A stretch of 64,000 bases of DNA from the NCBI GenBank assembly GCA_964362625.1, contig CAYIFA010000001.1, positions 1 to 64,000 of the forward strand, given 5' to 3'. The notes under the pieces are model-generated. The model ran no database searches. It had not been told where the DNA came from and worked only from the letters and a program-made list of their open reading frames with translations. Position numbers and translations under genes: made by a program. Positions 50,527 through 58,887 of this stretch are shown here, in pieces. The stretch's first letter is position 1, and each line of letters starts with the position of its first letter. This DNA comes from CAYIFA01 sp964362625. Its GTDB lineage: Bacteria > Patescibacteriota > Minisyncoccia > 1-14-0-10-42-19.

Positions 50527-51513
50527 TTAGCCATCACGAAAGGCATCATAACGATGGCCAAGCTTGTCGCGGTTCCCTTTATACCACAAAACCGTATCGC
50601 CTATTCCAAACTCCAAAGAAATTGTCGGATGAAATCCATAACTTTTGGCGCGGGTCGTATCAAGAACTCTTCGACGGTCACCTCGTTCGCCTGCAGATTT
50701 CTCAGCATTCCATTTTATCTCCGGCTTAACTTCCAAATTATCAACTATTAGCCGAACCAACTCGCGAATTGTGGCGCCCTTACCGCTGCCGAGGTTAATC
50801 GGCTGATATATTTCGTTTTCGGCTGTAAAAAGCATGCCGCGCGCCACGTCTAAAGCATTTATGAAATCGCGCTCGGAGGTTCCATCGCCACGAACTTGCA
50901 GAGGGTTTTCTCCATCTACCGCCCGTCTAATTAAAGACGGAACCACCATCGCGCTCTCCGCGTCAAATGCATCATAGCGCCCATAAGCATTAGCCGGACG
51001 GACTATAGAAACTTTCCAGCCATATTCAATGGCAAAAGCTTCTGCCTGCAGTTCGCCCATGCGCTTGGCCCAGCCGGCAAATTTATCATTCTCCGATGGA
51101 TTCGCTTTCCACAAATCATCTTCAACCAAAAGTGGTGCCGGATGATATGCGCCGTAAGTGCTCGTGTATAAATACCCTTTTACCTTGCGTCTTCGCGCCG
51201 CTTCCATCAAATTGGTATTGAATTGCAGATGAGTAGTAAACATGGTCGCCGGCTTAGTTTTAGCCATAACCGGCGAACCCTTTACCCCCAGCAGATTAAA
51301 AACATAATCAACGCCGCCGCATGCCATCATACAATTATCAAAATGGCGTAAATCAGCGCAGATAAAATGCACACGCTTATTTGCTGTCTGCGGTCTATCC
51401 AGCGAAGCAACTTGGACAAAAGCGCCGCGCGTAAGCAGCATATCGACTAGCGGTCTGCCGATCATACCGGTGCCGCCGGCAACCAGAACTACTTTACCGT
51501 CGAAGTTATACAT
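50527..51513 (-). CDS. NAD-dependent sugar epimerase-like protein lacking the catalytic Tyr (paralogue)
   Basis: A 328-residue extended SDR with VVLVAGGTGMIGRPLVDMLL, TSTYGAYHPAP and ANAYGRYDAFDAESAM. The catalytic site reads AGWAK, without the Tyr. It is a close paralogue of 38402-39370 (VKGSPVMAKT, GELQAEAF versus GEMQAEAY). MYNFDGK is the start, with GAGGAGG upstream; a longer frame into the oxygenase gene is discarded. It follows the PhyH oxygenase by 22 nt, so oxidation and epimerisation may be linked. Confidence 0.8.
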   Translation of the reverse strand: MYNFDGKVVLVAGGTGMIGRPLVDMLLTRGAFVQVASLDRPQTANKRVHFICADLRHFDNCMMACGGVDYVFNLLGVKGSPVMAKTKPATMFTTHLQFNTNLMEAARRRKVKGYLYTSTYGAYHPAPLLVEDDLWKANPSENDKFAGWAKRMGELQAEAFAIEYGWKVSIVRPANAYGRYDAFDAESAMVVPSLIRRAVDGENPLQVRGDGTSERDFINALDVARGMLFTAENEIYQPINLGSGKGATIRELVRLIVDNLEVKPEIKWNAEKSAGERGDRRRVLDTTRAKSYGFHPTISLEFGIGDTVLWYKGNRDKLGHRYDAFRDG

Positions 51514-51535
51514 GCCCACCTCCTCTTGGTTTTTA

Positions 51536-52261
51536 TCAGTAGATGAGCGGCCGAAGTTCAATGGCTTCGCGCTTAGCATTTTTGCCAGACCAAAATGCGA
51601 CTCCCTTATTGATATATGAAACCGAGAAAAGCGGACGCGAACGAGTCGGCGATAAATTCGGATGCGAACCATGCACCAAATCACCATGCAATACGAGCAT
51701 ACTGCCTTTCTTGAAAATCAAATCAATCCTGGGGTATTTCCCATACCGCATGGAATCGCGTATCACCTTGCCGGGATTTGCTCCGGGCGCTTCATGGAAG
51801 CTGATAGTTGGCCGGGCATCCAGTAGTCCTTCTTTATGAGAACCGGCGTAAACATACAAACTGCCATTTTCGCGATTAGCATCCTCCAAAAAAATGTTGA
51901 TGGTGATATACGCGCCATGTTCAGCTTTAGGATAGGCGTTATCTTGATGCGGATTCCAAGCTTGCATCGCGTATTTGCTTCCGGCTTTTTTAAAGAGCAC
52001 TTGGCTCATCAGAGCGACAACCTCGCGTCCCTGCAATTCCTCAAGGATAGTAACCACCCACCACTTACGCATAATACTCCGTACTGACTCCGACTCACGG
52101 TCTAAATTCATAATCGCCGAAAAATCCGCATCCGCATGATTTTCGATCTCAGCTTTAATCGCATCGCACTCTTCCGGCTGATAGATATTATCAACGATCA
52201 AATAACCAAAACGGTGATAAAAAGCAGTATCTACTTCATATAAGACTTTTAGCTTTTCCAC
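51536..52261 (-). CDS. PhyH-like 2-oxoglutarate/iron oxygenase (second copy)
   Basis: A 241-residue member with the iron-binding pattern WNPHQDNAY (His105, Asp107) and HGDLVHGSHPNLSP (His197), then TRSRPLFSVSY with the Arg for 2-oxoglutarate. The opening FYHRFGYLIVDNIYQPEECD is typical of PhyH-like proteins. It is not closely similar to the plus-strand copy at 32919. The start is GTG with AGAGGGG upstream. Promoter at 52305-52333. Confidence 0.85.
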   Translation of the reverse strand: MEKLKVLYEVDTAFYHRFGYLIVDNIYQPEECDAIKAEIENHADADFSAIMNLDRESESVRSIMRKWWVVTILEELQGREVVALMSQVLFKKAGSKYAMQAWNPHQDNAYPKAEHGAYITINIFLEDANRENGSLYVYAGSHKEGLLDARPTISFHEAPGANPGKVIRDSMRYGKYPRIDLIFKKGSMLVLHGDLVHGSHPNLSPTRSRPLFSVSYINKGVAFWSGKNAKREAIELRPLIY

Positions 52262-52304
52262 ATTAACCCCTCTTTCGTATATATGCTTTTACAATTCTTC
52301 ACGA

Positions 52305-52333
52305 ATACTACTCCGAACAAAAATGTTAGTCAA
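52305..52333 (-). promoter_or_regulatory. Promoter of the oxygenase-epimerase operon
   Basis: TTGACT, a 17-bp spacer and TAGTAT begin right after the T-run of the terminator upstream. Confidence 0.68.
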
Positions 52334-52336
52334 GTT

Positions 52337-52368
52337 AAAAAAACCGTTCCGGAAGCACCGGAACGGTT
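52337..52368 (-). terminator. Terminator after the second B12/radical SAM gene
   Basis: AACCGTTCCGG/CCGGAACGGTT with a 5-nt loop is followed by seven Ts on the minus strand. The stem repeats that at 50480. Confidence 0.87.
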
Positions 52369-52388
52369 ATCTAATCTCGCTTGCGTGT

Positions 52389-54200
52389 CTAATCTTTCAA
52401 TTGTCGAAGAATGTCATAAACCCCAAGAACTTCATAACGCGAACGCCAGTAAGCGGACTCGCAAAGGATTTCTTCCGTGGCCTGCATTAGTCGCAACGGC
52501 GCTTCATTATCGCCAAGCTTCTTCAAACACAGACCGTAAAAAGTGTGCCCTAGTGGGTTTTCCGGGGCAACGCGCCGACAAATATCCTCAAGCATTTTTG
52601 CGATTTTGGCGAGTTTGACAGGATCAGCAATACCGATTATTTTTTCATAATTAATCTTGTAATCCACTAAAAACCAATAATCGCCTATATCCTTAGCATC
52701 GGGGACAGAGTCGGGATCGGCCACCTTAAACAAATCAACAAAATCCCTAGACCGAGTCTTTTCGCTGGATTCGCGCAGATATTGCCGGCCATGCGGCCCA
52801 ATTAAGAAGGCGACATCTTTAGTTTGCAGACTCTCCTCAATCAACCCCTGCTCTACCATCGCGTAATATATTTCAGTTGACGGCAGAGGGTTTAGGGCTT
52901 GAAGCGGATACCAATCATAACAAAGCTCAAGAGCAAAATTTACCGTATCGGAAATCATGCGCACCGTTTCATTCGGAAATCCCAGAATCAGAAATCCTTT
53001 TACAAATATATGCGGATATTCGTCAATGAATGTTTTAGATTTTCTGAAAGTCGCGAGTGTCCCTGGTTTATGCATGGCCCGGAGCATCTTCTCATTGCCG
53101 GATTCGATTCCGAGATTAAAGCCGATGCATCCTGATTCAGACATCGCTTGCATAATTGCCGGCGTAATTGCCGCCGAAATCAAGCCGTTGGAAGCATCCC
53201 AGGTTATGTCCATTTTTCTTTCGGTTATTTCATTGAACAAGGCCATCGCTCTTTTACCGTCAAAGAGCAGGTCGTCATCAAGCCAGGTAATGTGCCTGAT
53301 CCCATATTTTTCGCTCAACTCCTGAATTTCATCGACAACGCTCTTAACGCTTCTCTCGCGTACTCCTGGTCCATTGAAAGAAGCAACTGAACAAAAACTG
53401 CAATGCGCCCGGCAACCGCGGTTGGAAAGAACGCAAGCGGCCCTACGCCCTTGCCGCATATAAACATAAGACCCAATTTGTCCTCGCGCGTCATAAAGCT
53501 CCACCGGTAAATCATGATATAAAGGTGCTGCGTCAATTTCGGCCGGACCCGGAGTAGCCCGCTCCTCAATAGCAACGTAATCGCCGCCAATCATAGTTCC
53601 GATTTGCGCCAAAACTTCTTCGCCCAGATATCCATTTACAAAATCCAGAGTATCCGGAAAGCTTTTATCGCATTCGTATACGCCGATAAAATCAAGGTGC
53701 GGACAATCTTCCATGGCCAACTTTCTGGCGTTAGATAAATGAACTCCGCCGCCAAAAACCGTCAATTCCGGGTCATGCTCTTTGATGGCCGCGGAAACCA
53801 GCTTAATCGCGCTATGCGACATGGTAAACATTCCGGAGAGTCCGACCAAGTGCGGCTGAAATGAGCCGAGACGTTCAATTAACTTCTCCTTCCAGACACC
53901 GAAATAAAAGCTTTCGCGCGCGATATGCGCGTAGTCAAGAACCTCAAGATTAAGATCCAAGATGTCGGTCTGGTAGCCGCGGTTTGTGAGATCGCGGCAA
54001 AGCACTCCCACCCCATAAGGCTGATAGGCCCAGTAGCGATTGCGTATAGCGCGGTCTACAATAAAAGCATGTTCTTCAATGTGCGGAAGCTGAATCATAA
54101 GAATGCGCGTGCATGGCGTCTTAACCACCGCTTTCAGCTTACGCGCGATTTTCAGCCGTGCATCTTCGCCCTGAGTACTTACCGGCAACTTCCAGGTCAT
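52389..54200 (-). CDS. B12-binding radical SAM enzyme (second copy)
   Basis: A 603-residue protein with an N-terminal cobalamin-binding-like region (TRILMIQLPHIEEHAF, HLVGLSGMFTMSHSAIK, LTVFGGGVHLSNARKL) and the radical SAM cluster Cys263, Cys267, Cys270 (NRGCRAHCSFCSVASF). ITWLDDDLLFDGKRAMALF and GFNLGIESGNEKMLRAMHK are typical of the barrel. The C-terminal 110 residues are helical and TPR-like (VAPENPLGHTFYGLCLKKLG). GGAGG precedes the ATG. Substrate unknown. Confidence 0.88.
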   Translation of the reverse strand: MTWKLPVSTQGEDARLKIARKLKAVVKTPCTRILMIQLPHIEEHAFIVDRAIRNRYWAYQPYGVGVLCRDLTNRGYQTDILDLNLEVLDYAHIARESFYFGVWKEKLIERLGSFQPHLVGLSGMFTMSHSAIKLVSAAIKEHDPELTVFGGGVHLSNARKLAMEDCPHLDFIGVYECDKSFPDTLDFVNGYLGEEVLAQIGTMIGGDYVAIEERATPGPAEIDAAPLYHDLPVELYDARGQIGSYVYMRQGRRAACVLSNRGCRAHCSFCSVASFNGPGVRERSVKSVVDEIQELSEKYGIRHITWLDDDLLFDGKRAMALFNEITERKMDITWDASNGLISAAITPAIMQAMSESGCIGFNLGIESGNEKMLRAMHKPGTLATFRKSKTFIDEYPHIFVKGFLILGFPNETVRMISDTVNFALELCYDWYPLQALNPLPSTEIYYAMVEQGLIEESLQTKDVAFLIGPHGRQYLRESSEKTRSRDFVDLFKVADPDSVPDAKDIGDYWFLVDYKINYEKIIGIADPVKLAKIAKMLEDICRRVAPENPLGHTFYGLCLKKLGDNEAPLRLMQATEEILCESAYWRSRYEVLGVYDILRQLKD

Positions 54201-54245
54201 GGCTATCCTCCGTCATATAAAATTGTCAGGCTTTACTCTAGCGAT

Positions 54246-54274
54246 AATATAAAACACTGCTAAAGCCGTGTCAA
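54246..54274 (-). promoter_or_regulatory. Promoter of the second B12/radical SAM gene
   Basis: TTGACA, a 17-bp spacer and TATATT. The -35 follows directly on the T-run of the preceding terminator. Confidence 0.75.
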
Positions 54275-54276
54275 TA

Positions 54277-54308
54277 AAAATACTCGGCGTTTTGCAGCCA
54301 AGTATTTT
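54277..54308 (-). terminator. Terminator after the NUDIX gene at 54317
   Basis: The arms AAAATACTTGGC and GCCGAGTATTTT pair with one wobble; TTTTTATTG follows on the minus strand. Confidence 0.8.
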
Positions 54309-54316
54309 AAAAATTT

Positions 54317-54883
54317 TTAGTATTGAAGCGATATGCCAAGATGCGGCAAGGCAAGCATAGTCAAAACAATTGTCTTCGAATCAATAATCTTTCCCTCCCA
54401 AATCATTTCAATCCATTGCCGTAAATCAAAGGTTTCAGCTTCAATATACTCAATATCATCGAGCTGTAATTTTCCTACTTTTACGCAGTCGGTCGCGAGA
54501 TAACAGCCGTATTGCAGCCGCAGCCCATCCGGCTCCCACCACATGGCCGGGCAAAGCTGTACGATTCGTCCGGGCGCGTAACCCGTCTCTTCTTTTAATT
54601 CCGACTCAACTATCTCGACATCGGTTTGGTTTCCTTTTGGATTGCCGCCAGGCAACTCAATAAGCACGTCTTTGGCCGCGTGCCGGAATTGGCGGGTGGC
54701 AATTACTTTTTTGTCCATAGTTACCGGAAAAACAATGACCGGATGAATGCCGATACCAGCACGAATCAATGCATAAGTATAAGTTTCACCGGTTTTCGGA
54801 TTAAAAAAATCTTCAGTGATAAACTCTTTGCGATACAAGCTAAGCAAAACCTTCGGCTCGCCAACTCTTACCGGAGTTTCCAT
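54317..54883 (-). CDS. NUDIX hydrolase with a degenerate NUDIX box
   Basis: A 188-residue protein resembling ADP-ribose pyrophosphatases: IGIHPVIVFPVTMDKKVIA, FRHAAKDVLIELPGG. The box reads GNPKGNQTDVEIVESELKEE followed by TGY. Relative to Gx5Ex7REUxEExGU, Gln replaces the first Glu and Ser replaces the Arg, while EE is kept. Activity may be reduced or altered. GAGGAG precedes the ATG. Its promoter overlaps the end of the DJ-1 family gene. Confidence 0.82.
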   Translation of the reverse strand: METPVRVGEPKVLLSLYRKEFITEDFFNPKTGETYTYALIRAGIGIHPVIVFPVTMDKKVIATRQFRHAAKDVLIELPGGNPKGNQTDVEIVESELKEETGYAPGRIVQLCPAMWWEPDGLRLQYGCYLATDCVKVGKLQLDDIEYIEAETFDLRQWIEMIWEGKIIDSKTIVLTMLALPHLGISLQY

Positions 54884-54921
54884 CGCCTACTCCTCTTGAA
54901 AAAATTTACAAATCTAAGTCA

Positions 54922-54950
54922 TTACTATCAGGACGTACGATATATGTCAA
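54922..54950 (-). promoter_or_regulatory. Promoter of the NUDIX gene
   Basis: TTGACA, a 17-bp spacer and TAGTAA. The -35 shares bases with the hairpin at 54949-54967. Confidence 0.68.
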
Positions 54951-54967
54951 CCAAGCTCAGCTTGGTT
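54949..54967 (-). terminator. Hairpin joining the DJ-1 stop and the NUDIX promoter
   Basis: AACCAAGCT and AGCTTGGTT form a perfect 9-bp stem around one base. It overlaps the stop of the upstream gene and the first bases of the next -35. No T-run follows on the minus strand. Confidence 0.5.
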
Positions 54968-55472
54968 AACCAAAAAACCTCAATGTATCACGCATCCAAT
55001 CTCCCAAATATTTATAATGCGGGCTGGTTATGATTTTACCGTCAACTACCGACGGAACGTCAACGTAAGTCGCGCCAGCGTTTTCGATGTCGTCCTTAAT
55101 GCTGTAATAGCCGGAGATTTTTTTGCCTTTAACGATACGCGCTGAAATTAAAAGCTGCGCGGCATGGCAAATACTGGCGATCGGCTTATCCGCGTCATGA
55201 AAATCTTTTATGAATTTTATCGCCTCCTGGTCCTGTCTCAAATACTCCATACACTTTGCCCCACCAGGCAAAACCAGCAAATCATAGTCCTCCCCCCTAA
55301 GACCTGCTATATCCTTAGTTGGCACTACTTTTGTGCCGAGAATCCCTTGCACTTCAACATTGCCGCGGACTGCCACATCAACCTTAAACCCCGCCTCTTG
55401 CAGACGGTAATATGGATAAATAAATTCGTGATCCTGAACAAATTTTCCGGTTAAAATTAATGCCCTATTCAT
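54966..55472 (-). CDS. DJ-1/PfpI family protein
   Basis: A 168-residue protein of the DJ-1/PfpI/Hsp31 fold. Cys102-His103 in the nucleophile elbow ASICHAAQLL and Glu16 in DHEFIYP match the conserved catalytic pair. LLVLPGGAKCMEYLR is typical. Members act as deglycases, amidases or stress proteins; the role here cannot be told. It abuts the cupin gene upstream (TAG then ATG), suggesting co-translation. Confidence 0.9.
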   Translation of the reverse strand: MNRALILTGKFVQDHEFIYPYYRLQEAGFKVDVAVRGNVEVQGILGTKVVPTKDIAGLRGEDYDLLVLPGGAKCMEYLRQDQEAIKFIKDFHDADKPIASICHAAQLLISARIVKGKKISGYYSIKDDIENAGATYVDVPSVVDGKIITSPHYKYLGDWMRDTLRFFG

Positions 55473-56228
55473 CTAAATTGTCTTAATCAATAAAAATTCG
55501 CTTTCGCCAACGCACTTAAGATGGCCTTGCTTTTTAAAATCGCTCCAACTAAAGGCGTCGCCTACTTCCACTATACATTGTCCATTTGAATCAAAAAAGT
55601 TCCCCTTCAGGGCGCAAGCAATATCCGCATCTAAAAACGGCAAAGCGCTTTTAAGAAAATAGTCGTTTTGATAACGAACCACCGAAATATGCGAATCGCC
55701 AAAACGTTTACCGTGATGGTATCGCTCATTATGTTTATGAAAATGCGGCATTTCTGGATCTAGTCGCTCATGAAATTCCGATCCCTCATAACCCTGGCCG
55801 CTTCTTCCGTAATGATCGTGAAGACGGACCAGGTCCTTCTTGTTAGTCGGAGTTTCCGTTTCCAGAATAATTACACCATCGGACAAAGCTTCGGTTGCGT
55901 GGAAAACTCCCTTATCTATCAAAAAACCCTGACCTTTTGACAAAATCGCCTCGGTCTGTAATGTTGGGCACTTCACGTTTCCGGAAAGAACCACCAGGGC
56001 GGTTTTTTTATTGGGGTGAGCGTGCATCGAAGTTCTCGCCCCTTTGTTAATTTGCAAAATCCATACGGCAGTATAATCGTTCTTAAATACCAAATACTCC
56101 TCGCCCCACGGCTTTTTTATCACCACCCGGGCATAATCAAAAAAATCATCAACTAAGTCAGATGGATTTAGGGAGGCAGTAATTATATGTTTTCTATCTT
56201 CATCAGAAACAGCGAGTCGCTTAATCAT
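55473..56228 (-). CDS. Cupin protein (phosphomannose-isomerase type II-like)
   Basis: A 251-residue protein. VVIKKPWGEEYLVFKNDYTA resembles the KPWG element of mannose-6-phosphate isomerase/GDP-mannose pyrophosphorylase cupin domains. The cupin core follows: TSMHAHPNKKTALVVLSGNV and DKGVFHATEALSD, supplying metal-ligand His residues. A second part, with MPHFHKHNERYHHGKRFGDS, may be a second His-rich cupin. It is the first gene of a cupin-DJ-1 pair and divergent from the P-loop kinase gene. Confidence 0.75.
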   Translation of the reverse strand: MIKRLAVSDEDRKHIITASLNPSDLVDDFFDYARVVIKKPWGEEYLVFKNDYTAVWILQINKGARTSMHAHPNKKTALVVLSGNVKCPTLQTEAILSKGQGFLIDKGVFHATEALSDGVIILETETPTNKKDLVRLHDHYGRSGQGYEGSEFHERLDPEMPHFHKHNERYHHGKRFGDSHISVVRYQNDYFLKSALPFLDADIACALKGNFFDSNGQCIVEVGDAFSWSDFKKQGHLKCVGESEFLLIKTI

Positions 56229-56263
56229 GCTTATTACTATTGCATAATTTTACGGAAAATACA

Positions 56264-56869
56264 ATGATGGTGATGATGCCAAGATCGCGAACAAGCAAAA
56301 ATAAATATATGGTACTGCTTTGCGGCCTGCCCGGCACCGGCAAAACTATCCGCGCTCAAGAATTAAAGGATGGATTGAAAAATTTTGCAGTCATTGACCA
56401 AAATACAATTCGCAGAAAACTGGGGATTAGGCGCATGCCGAAAACCCAAGAAGAAACCCTGCGCGCAGTCGATAGAACTGCGGCGCGATTCTTAAATAAG
56501 AACGCGAGTGTGATTATAGACAGCGTTAACCGTCACACTTTCCGCCGCCAGCAATTATACGGCGTTGCTTCGGCGTGCGACGCGCGCGTAATTACCCTTG
56601 AAATAATTTGCCCGGAAAAAACCGCAAAATTCAGAATGCGCAAAAGGGGGAAATCAGACGGCTTGTTGTCCGATCCAAATAACACGAAGGTTTATGACAA
56701 GATTAAAAAACTTTGGGAAGACGTAAAAATAGATTTTAGGTATCCGGGCGAAGACCATGTTTCTTACGCCCAATTTAATAGCGGCAAGCAAAAATTTATT
56801 CCAGTAATTGTCCGACCGGAAGATAAAAAAATGTTAAGAACAATAGCAGAAATTCTGGAAGCCAAGTGA
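56264..56869 (+). CDS. P-loop kinase-like protein (AAA_33/zeta-type)
   Basis: A 201-residue P-loop protein. The Walker A GLPGTGKT is at residues 21-28, followed by FAVIDQNTIRRKLGI and VIIDSVNRHTFRRQQLYG, in the order seen for small-molecule or polynucleotide kinases of the AAA_33 group. RMRKRGKSDGLLSDPNN resembles a lid. The ATG at 56264 has GGAAAA upstream; a TTG-initiated extension is not favoured. No antitoxin gene adjoins it, so a toxin-antitoxin role is not supported. Confidence 0.75.
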   Translation: MMVMMPRSRTSKNKYMVLLCGLPGTGKTIRAQELKDGLKNFAVIDQNTIRRKLGIRRMPKTQEETLRAVDRTAARFLNKNASVIIDSVNRHTFRRQQLYGVASACDARVITLEIICPEKTAKFRMRKRGKSDGLLSDPNNTKVYDKIKKLWEDVKIDFRYPGEDHVSYAQFNSGKQKFIPVIVRPEDKKMLRTIAEILEAK

Positions 56870-56871
56870 AA

Positions 56872-56895
56872 AGGCGTCCCAAACATGGAACGCCT
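56872..56895 (-). terminator. Terminator between the convergent kinase and fused E1 genes
   Basis: AGGCGTTCC/GGGACGCCT with one mismatch and a 6-nt loop, then TTTTCACTT on the minus strand. Confidence 0.7.
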
Positions 56896-56903
56896 ACCTC
56901 GCT

Positions 56904-58793
56904 TTAGATTCTCAACATTTCTTTAACTTTTTTACAAATTTTTTCTTCTGTTGGCGGAAGGTTATCAAGATGCGGGGCAAAACCGGCGGCCCGCTCTTCA
57001 AGGCACAAAACTTCAATGTCGCTCGATCCGCTTTCGCGCATCAAATCATAAGCGACACACTTTGCGACACCGTTTTCAAAATCACCGTCAAGCACCAACC
57101 CTCGATCGTGCGACCTAAACAAAGCATCTAACATGTCTTCTGTAGCCTCAAACGGTTTAAGCCATAAAAGGTGGACCAAATTACATTTAATCCCATCTCT
57201 CCCAAGGGTCTTCACGGCTTCGATAGCATTAAGCCGCGTAGAAGAAATCGCAAAAATAGTAACTTCGGCATGCTCATGAATAATATCGTCCATTTCATAG
57301 TCAATCGGAAAACTGCGGCGATGTTCGCTCGAATACACCGGAACATCATGACTCATGAACCGATCCCAAACCTCGCGATATTCTCCGGGTGTCATTGGAG
57401 CGGCAACGGCTACGCCCGGCATCCTAGTGTAAATGCCGTGATGACTGCCGGATGCTACCGGACCAATTGCGCCGTCCATCGCGATTGAACGAATAAACAC
57501 CGGGCATGAAACCCCCCACATATCTTTTGACTTGGCCGCGTAGTTCAAAATGAACGGGGCGTTAAACCACTGGAATCCCTGATAGCGGACAATATAAATA
57601 GGTCGGCGTCCGGCTATTTCTCTGCCATCAACAAATTTCGGCAAACTATGACCAACCGCGATTCCTCCGCCGGCCACATCAGCCATGGAAAGTTCAGTCA
57701 AGCCATCTTTTTCGGTAAGCCCTGGGACGGTTCCGCCGACCCAACCAACCGCGGTCAAACACTGCCCAAGCGCGACACCGCCGTTTTTAAGATGCTCGCG
57801 CGTAATACTGCGTATTGTCTCGGCTACGGTTAGACTATAGTGACTTGACGTTTGCACTTGCTTGATTTTATGGGTTTGACGGTAATTAATGGCATCAGGC
57901 GCTACATTCTCTAATTCATCTTTCCACAATTGCATAGCCAAAGTTTCCGCTTCACCTTCAAGCTCTTTCGCTGACCCGGCCAAACCGAGACGATGCATTT
58001 CTTCCTTAACCAATTCAAACCTATCCCACTCCGGCGGACCATCGTTACCTGTGCCGTTATGCCACAGATGACGAACAACATGGATATTCATGAACGCCGG
58101 CAGACCTTCAGCAATTAAGCAGTTAGCCATATACATAATTAGCCAAGGGTCATCTGTTATATCAACCGCATACATTTTAAATGCTTGCGCGATATCCTTC
58201 ACCAGCCAGTTCCGGCGAACTTCAACTTTAGTAAGAATTGAAAGCCCGTTGTCCATACAAACGAACAAAACCGGCGCCTTTTTATGGCTGGCGTATCCGA
58301 GAGAAGCCAACGCATAATCTTCTTCAGCTGAAGCATCGCCCATCACCGCGAGTGTCCTATCGTTATGCCCGAGCGCATATCCGACCGCTATCGGAATTTG
58401 AGTGCCCATCAAGCCGTCGTGGCCGAACATTTTTATTTGCGGGGAATGAATCGAGGCCGAACCACCCATGCCGCGAGCGCATCCGGTTTCTTTATGCAAC
58501 AGTTCATCGCGCAACGCTGCCGGATCGCCGCCATAAGCCAAATATAAATCATGCGAGCGGTGCTGGCCGAAGATTGCCGGATTTTTGAAGACAGCCGCCA
58601 ACCCGGCCGCAACCGCTTCTTGTCCGACTGAAAGGTAAACCGGCATTTTTATCAATCCGGCATCATAAGCTTCTTTTACCCTCAACTCAAAATAACGGAT
58701 CCGGCACATCCGCCCGAACATTTCTAAAGAAGTTTCTTTGGAAAACTGTCGGGAGACATTAGAAATCATCCCAAAATCCTTTGATCTGGCCAT
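56904..58793 (-). CDS. ThDP-dependent enzyme, fused E1-alpha and E1-beta
   Basis: A 629-residue single chain. Residues 1-300 are an alpha-type domain (MCRIRYFELRVKEAYDAGLI, ARGMGGSASIH, and the ThDP motif MGDASAEEDYALASLGYA ending VCMDN, with GDA in place of GDG). Residues 315-629 are beta-type (VAETIRSITREHLKNGG, MAVADVAGGGIAVG-like, MPGVAVAAPMTPGEYREVWD, VHLLWLKPFEATEDML). No E2/E3 partner is near. With transketolase and the split pair it is the third ThDP enzyme of the island. Shine-Dalgarno GGAGG upstream. Confidence 0.88.
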   Translation of the reverse strand: MARSKDFGMISNVSRQFSKETSLEMFGRMCRIRYFELRVKEAYDAGLIKMPVYLSVGQEAVAAGLAAVFKNPAIFGQHRSHDLYLAYGGDPAALRDELLHKETGCARGMGGSASIHSPQIKMFGHDGLMGTQIPIAVGYALGHNDRTLAVMGDASAEEDYALASLGYASHKKAPVLFVCMDNGLSILTKVEVRRNWLVKDIAQAFKMYAVDITDDPWLIMYMANCLIAEGLPAFMNIHVVRHLWHNGTGNDGPPEWDRFELVKEEMHRLGLAGSAKELEGEAETLAMQLWKDELENVAPDAINYRQTHKIKQVQTSSHYSLTVAETIRSITREHLKNGGVALGQCLTAVGWVGGTVPGLTEKDGLTELSMADVAGGGIAVGHSLPKFVDGREIAGRRPIYIVRYQGFQWFNAPFILNYAAKSKDMWGVSCPVFIRSIAMDGAIGPVASGSHHGIYTRMPGVAVAAPMTPGEYREVWDRFMSHDVPVYSSEHRRSFPIDYEMDDIIHEHAEVTIFAISSTRLNAIEAVKTLGRDGIKCNLVHLLWLKPFEATEDMLDALFRSHDRGLVLDGDFENGVAKCVAYDLMRESGSSDIEVLCLEERAAGFAPHLDNLPPTEEKICKKVKEMLRI

Positions 58794-58843
58794 TTCCGAG
58801 TTTCCTCCGTGATCGAAGTGCGTGTCAATTAACTCTACCGAGA

Positions 58844-58871
58844 ACTATAGCAAAAGCAGCACGGCAGTCAA
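58844..58871 (-). promoter_or_regulatory. Promoter of the fused E1 gene
   Basis: TTGACT, a 16-bp spacer and TATAGT, then a leader of about 50 nt with GGAGG. Confidence 0.7.
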
Positions 58872-58887
58872 TGCGGTTAATATTATG

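Noticed and set aside
56264..56869. Zeta-type toxin of a toxin-antitoxin pair
   Set aside because: There is no adjacent small antitoxin-like gene, and the neighbours are sugar genes.
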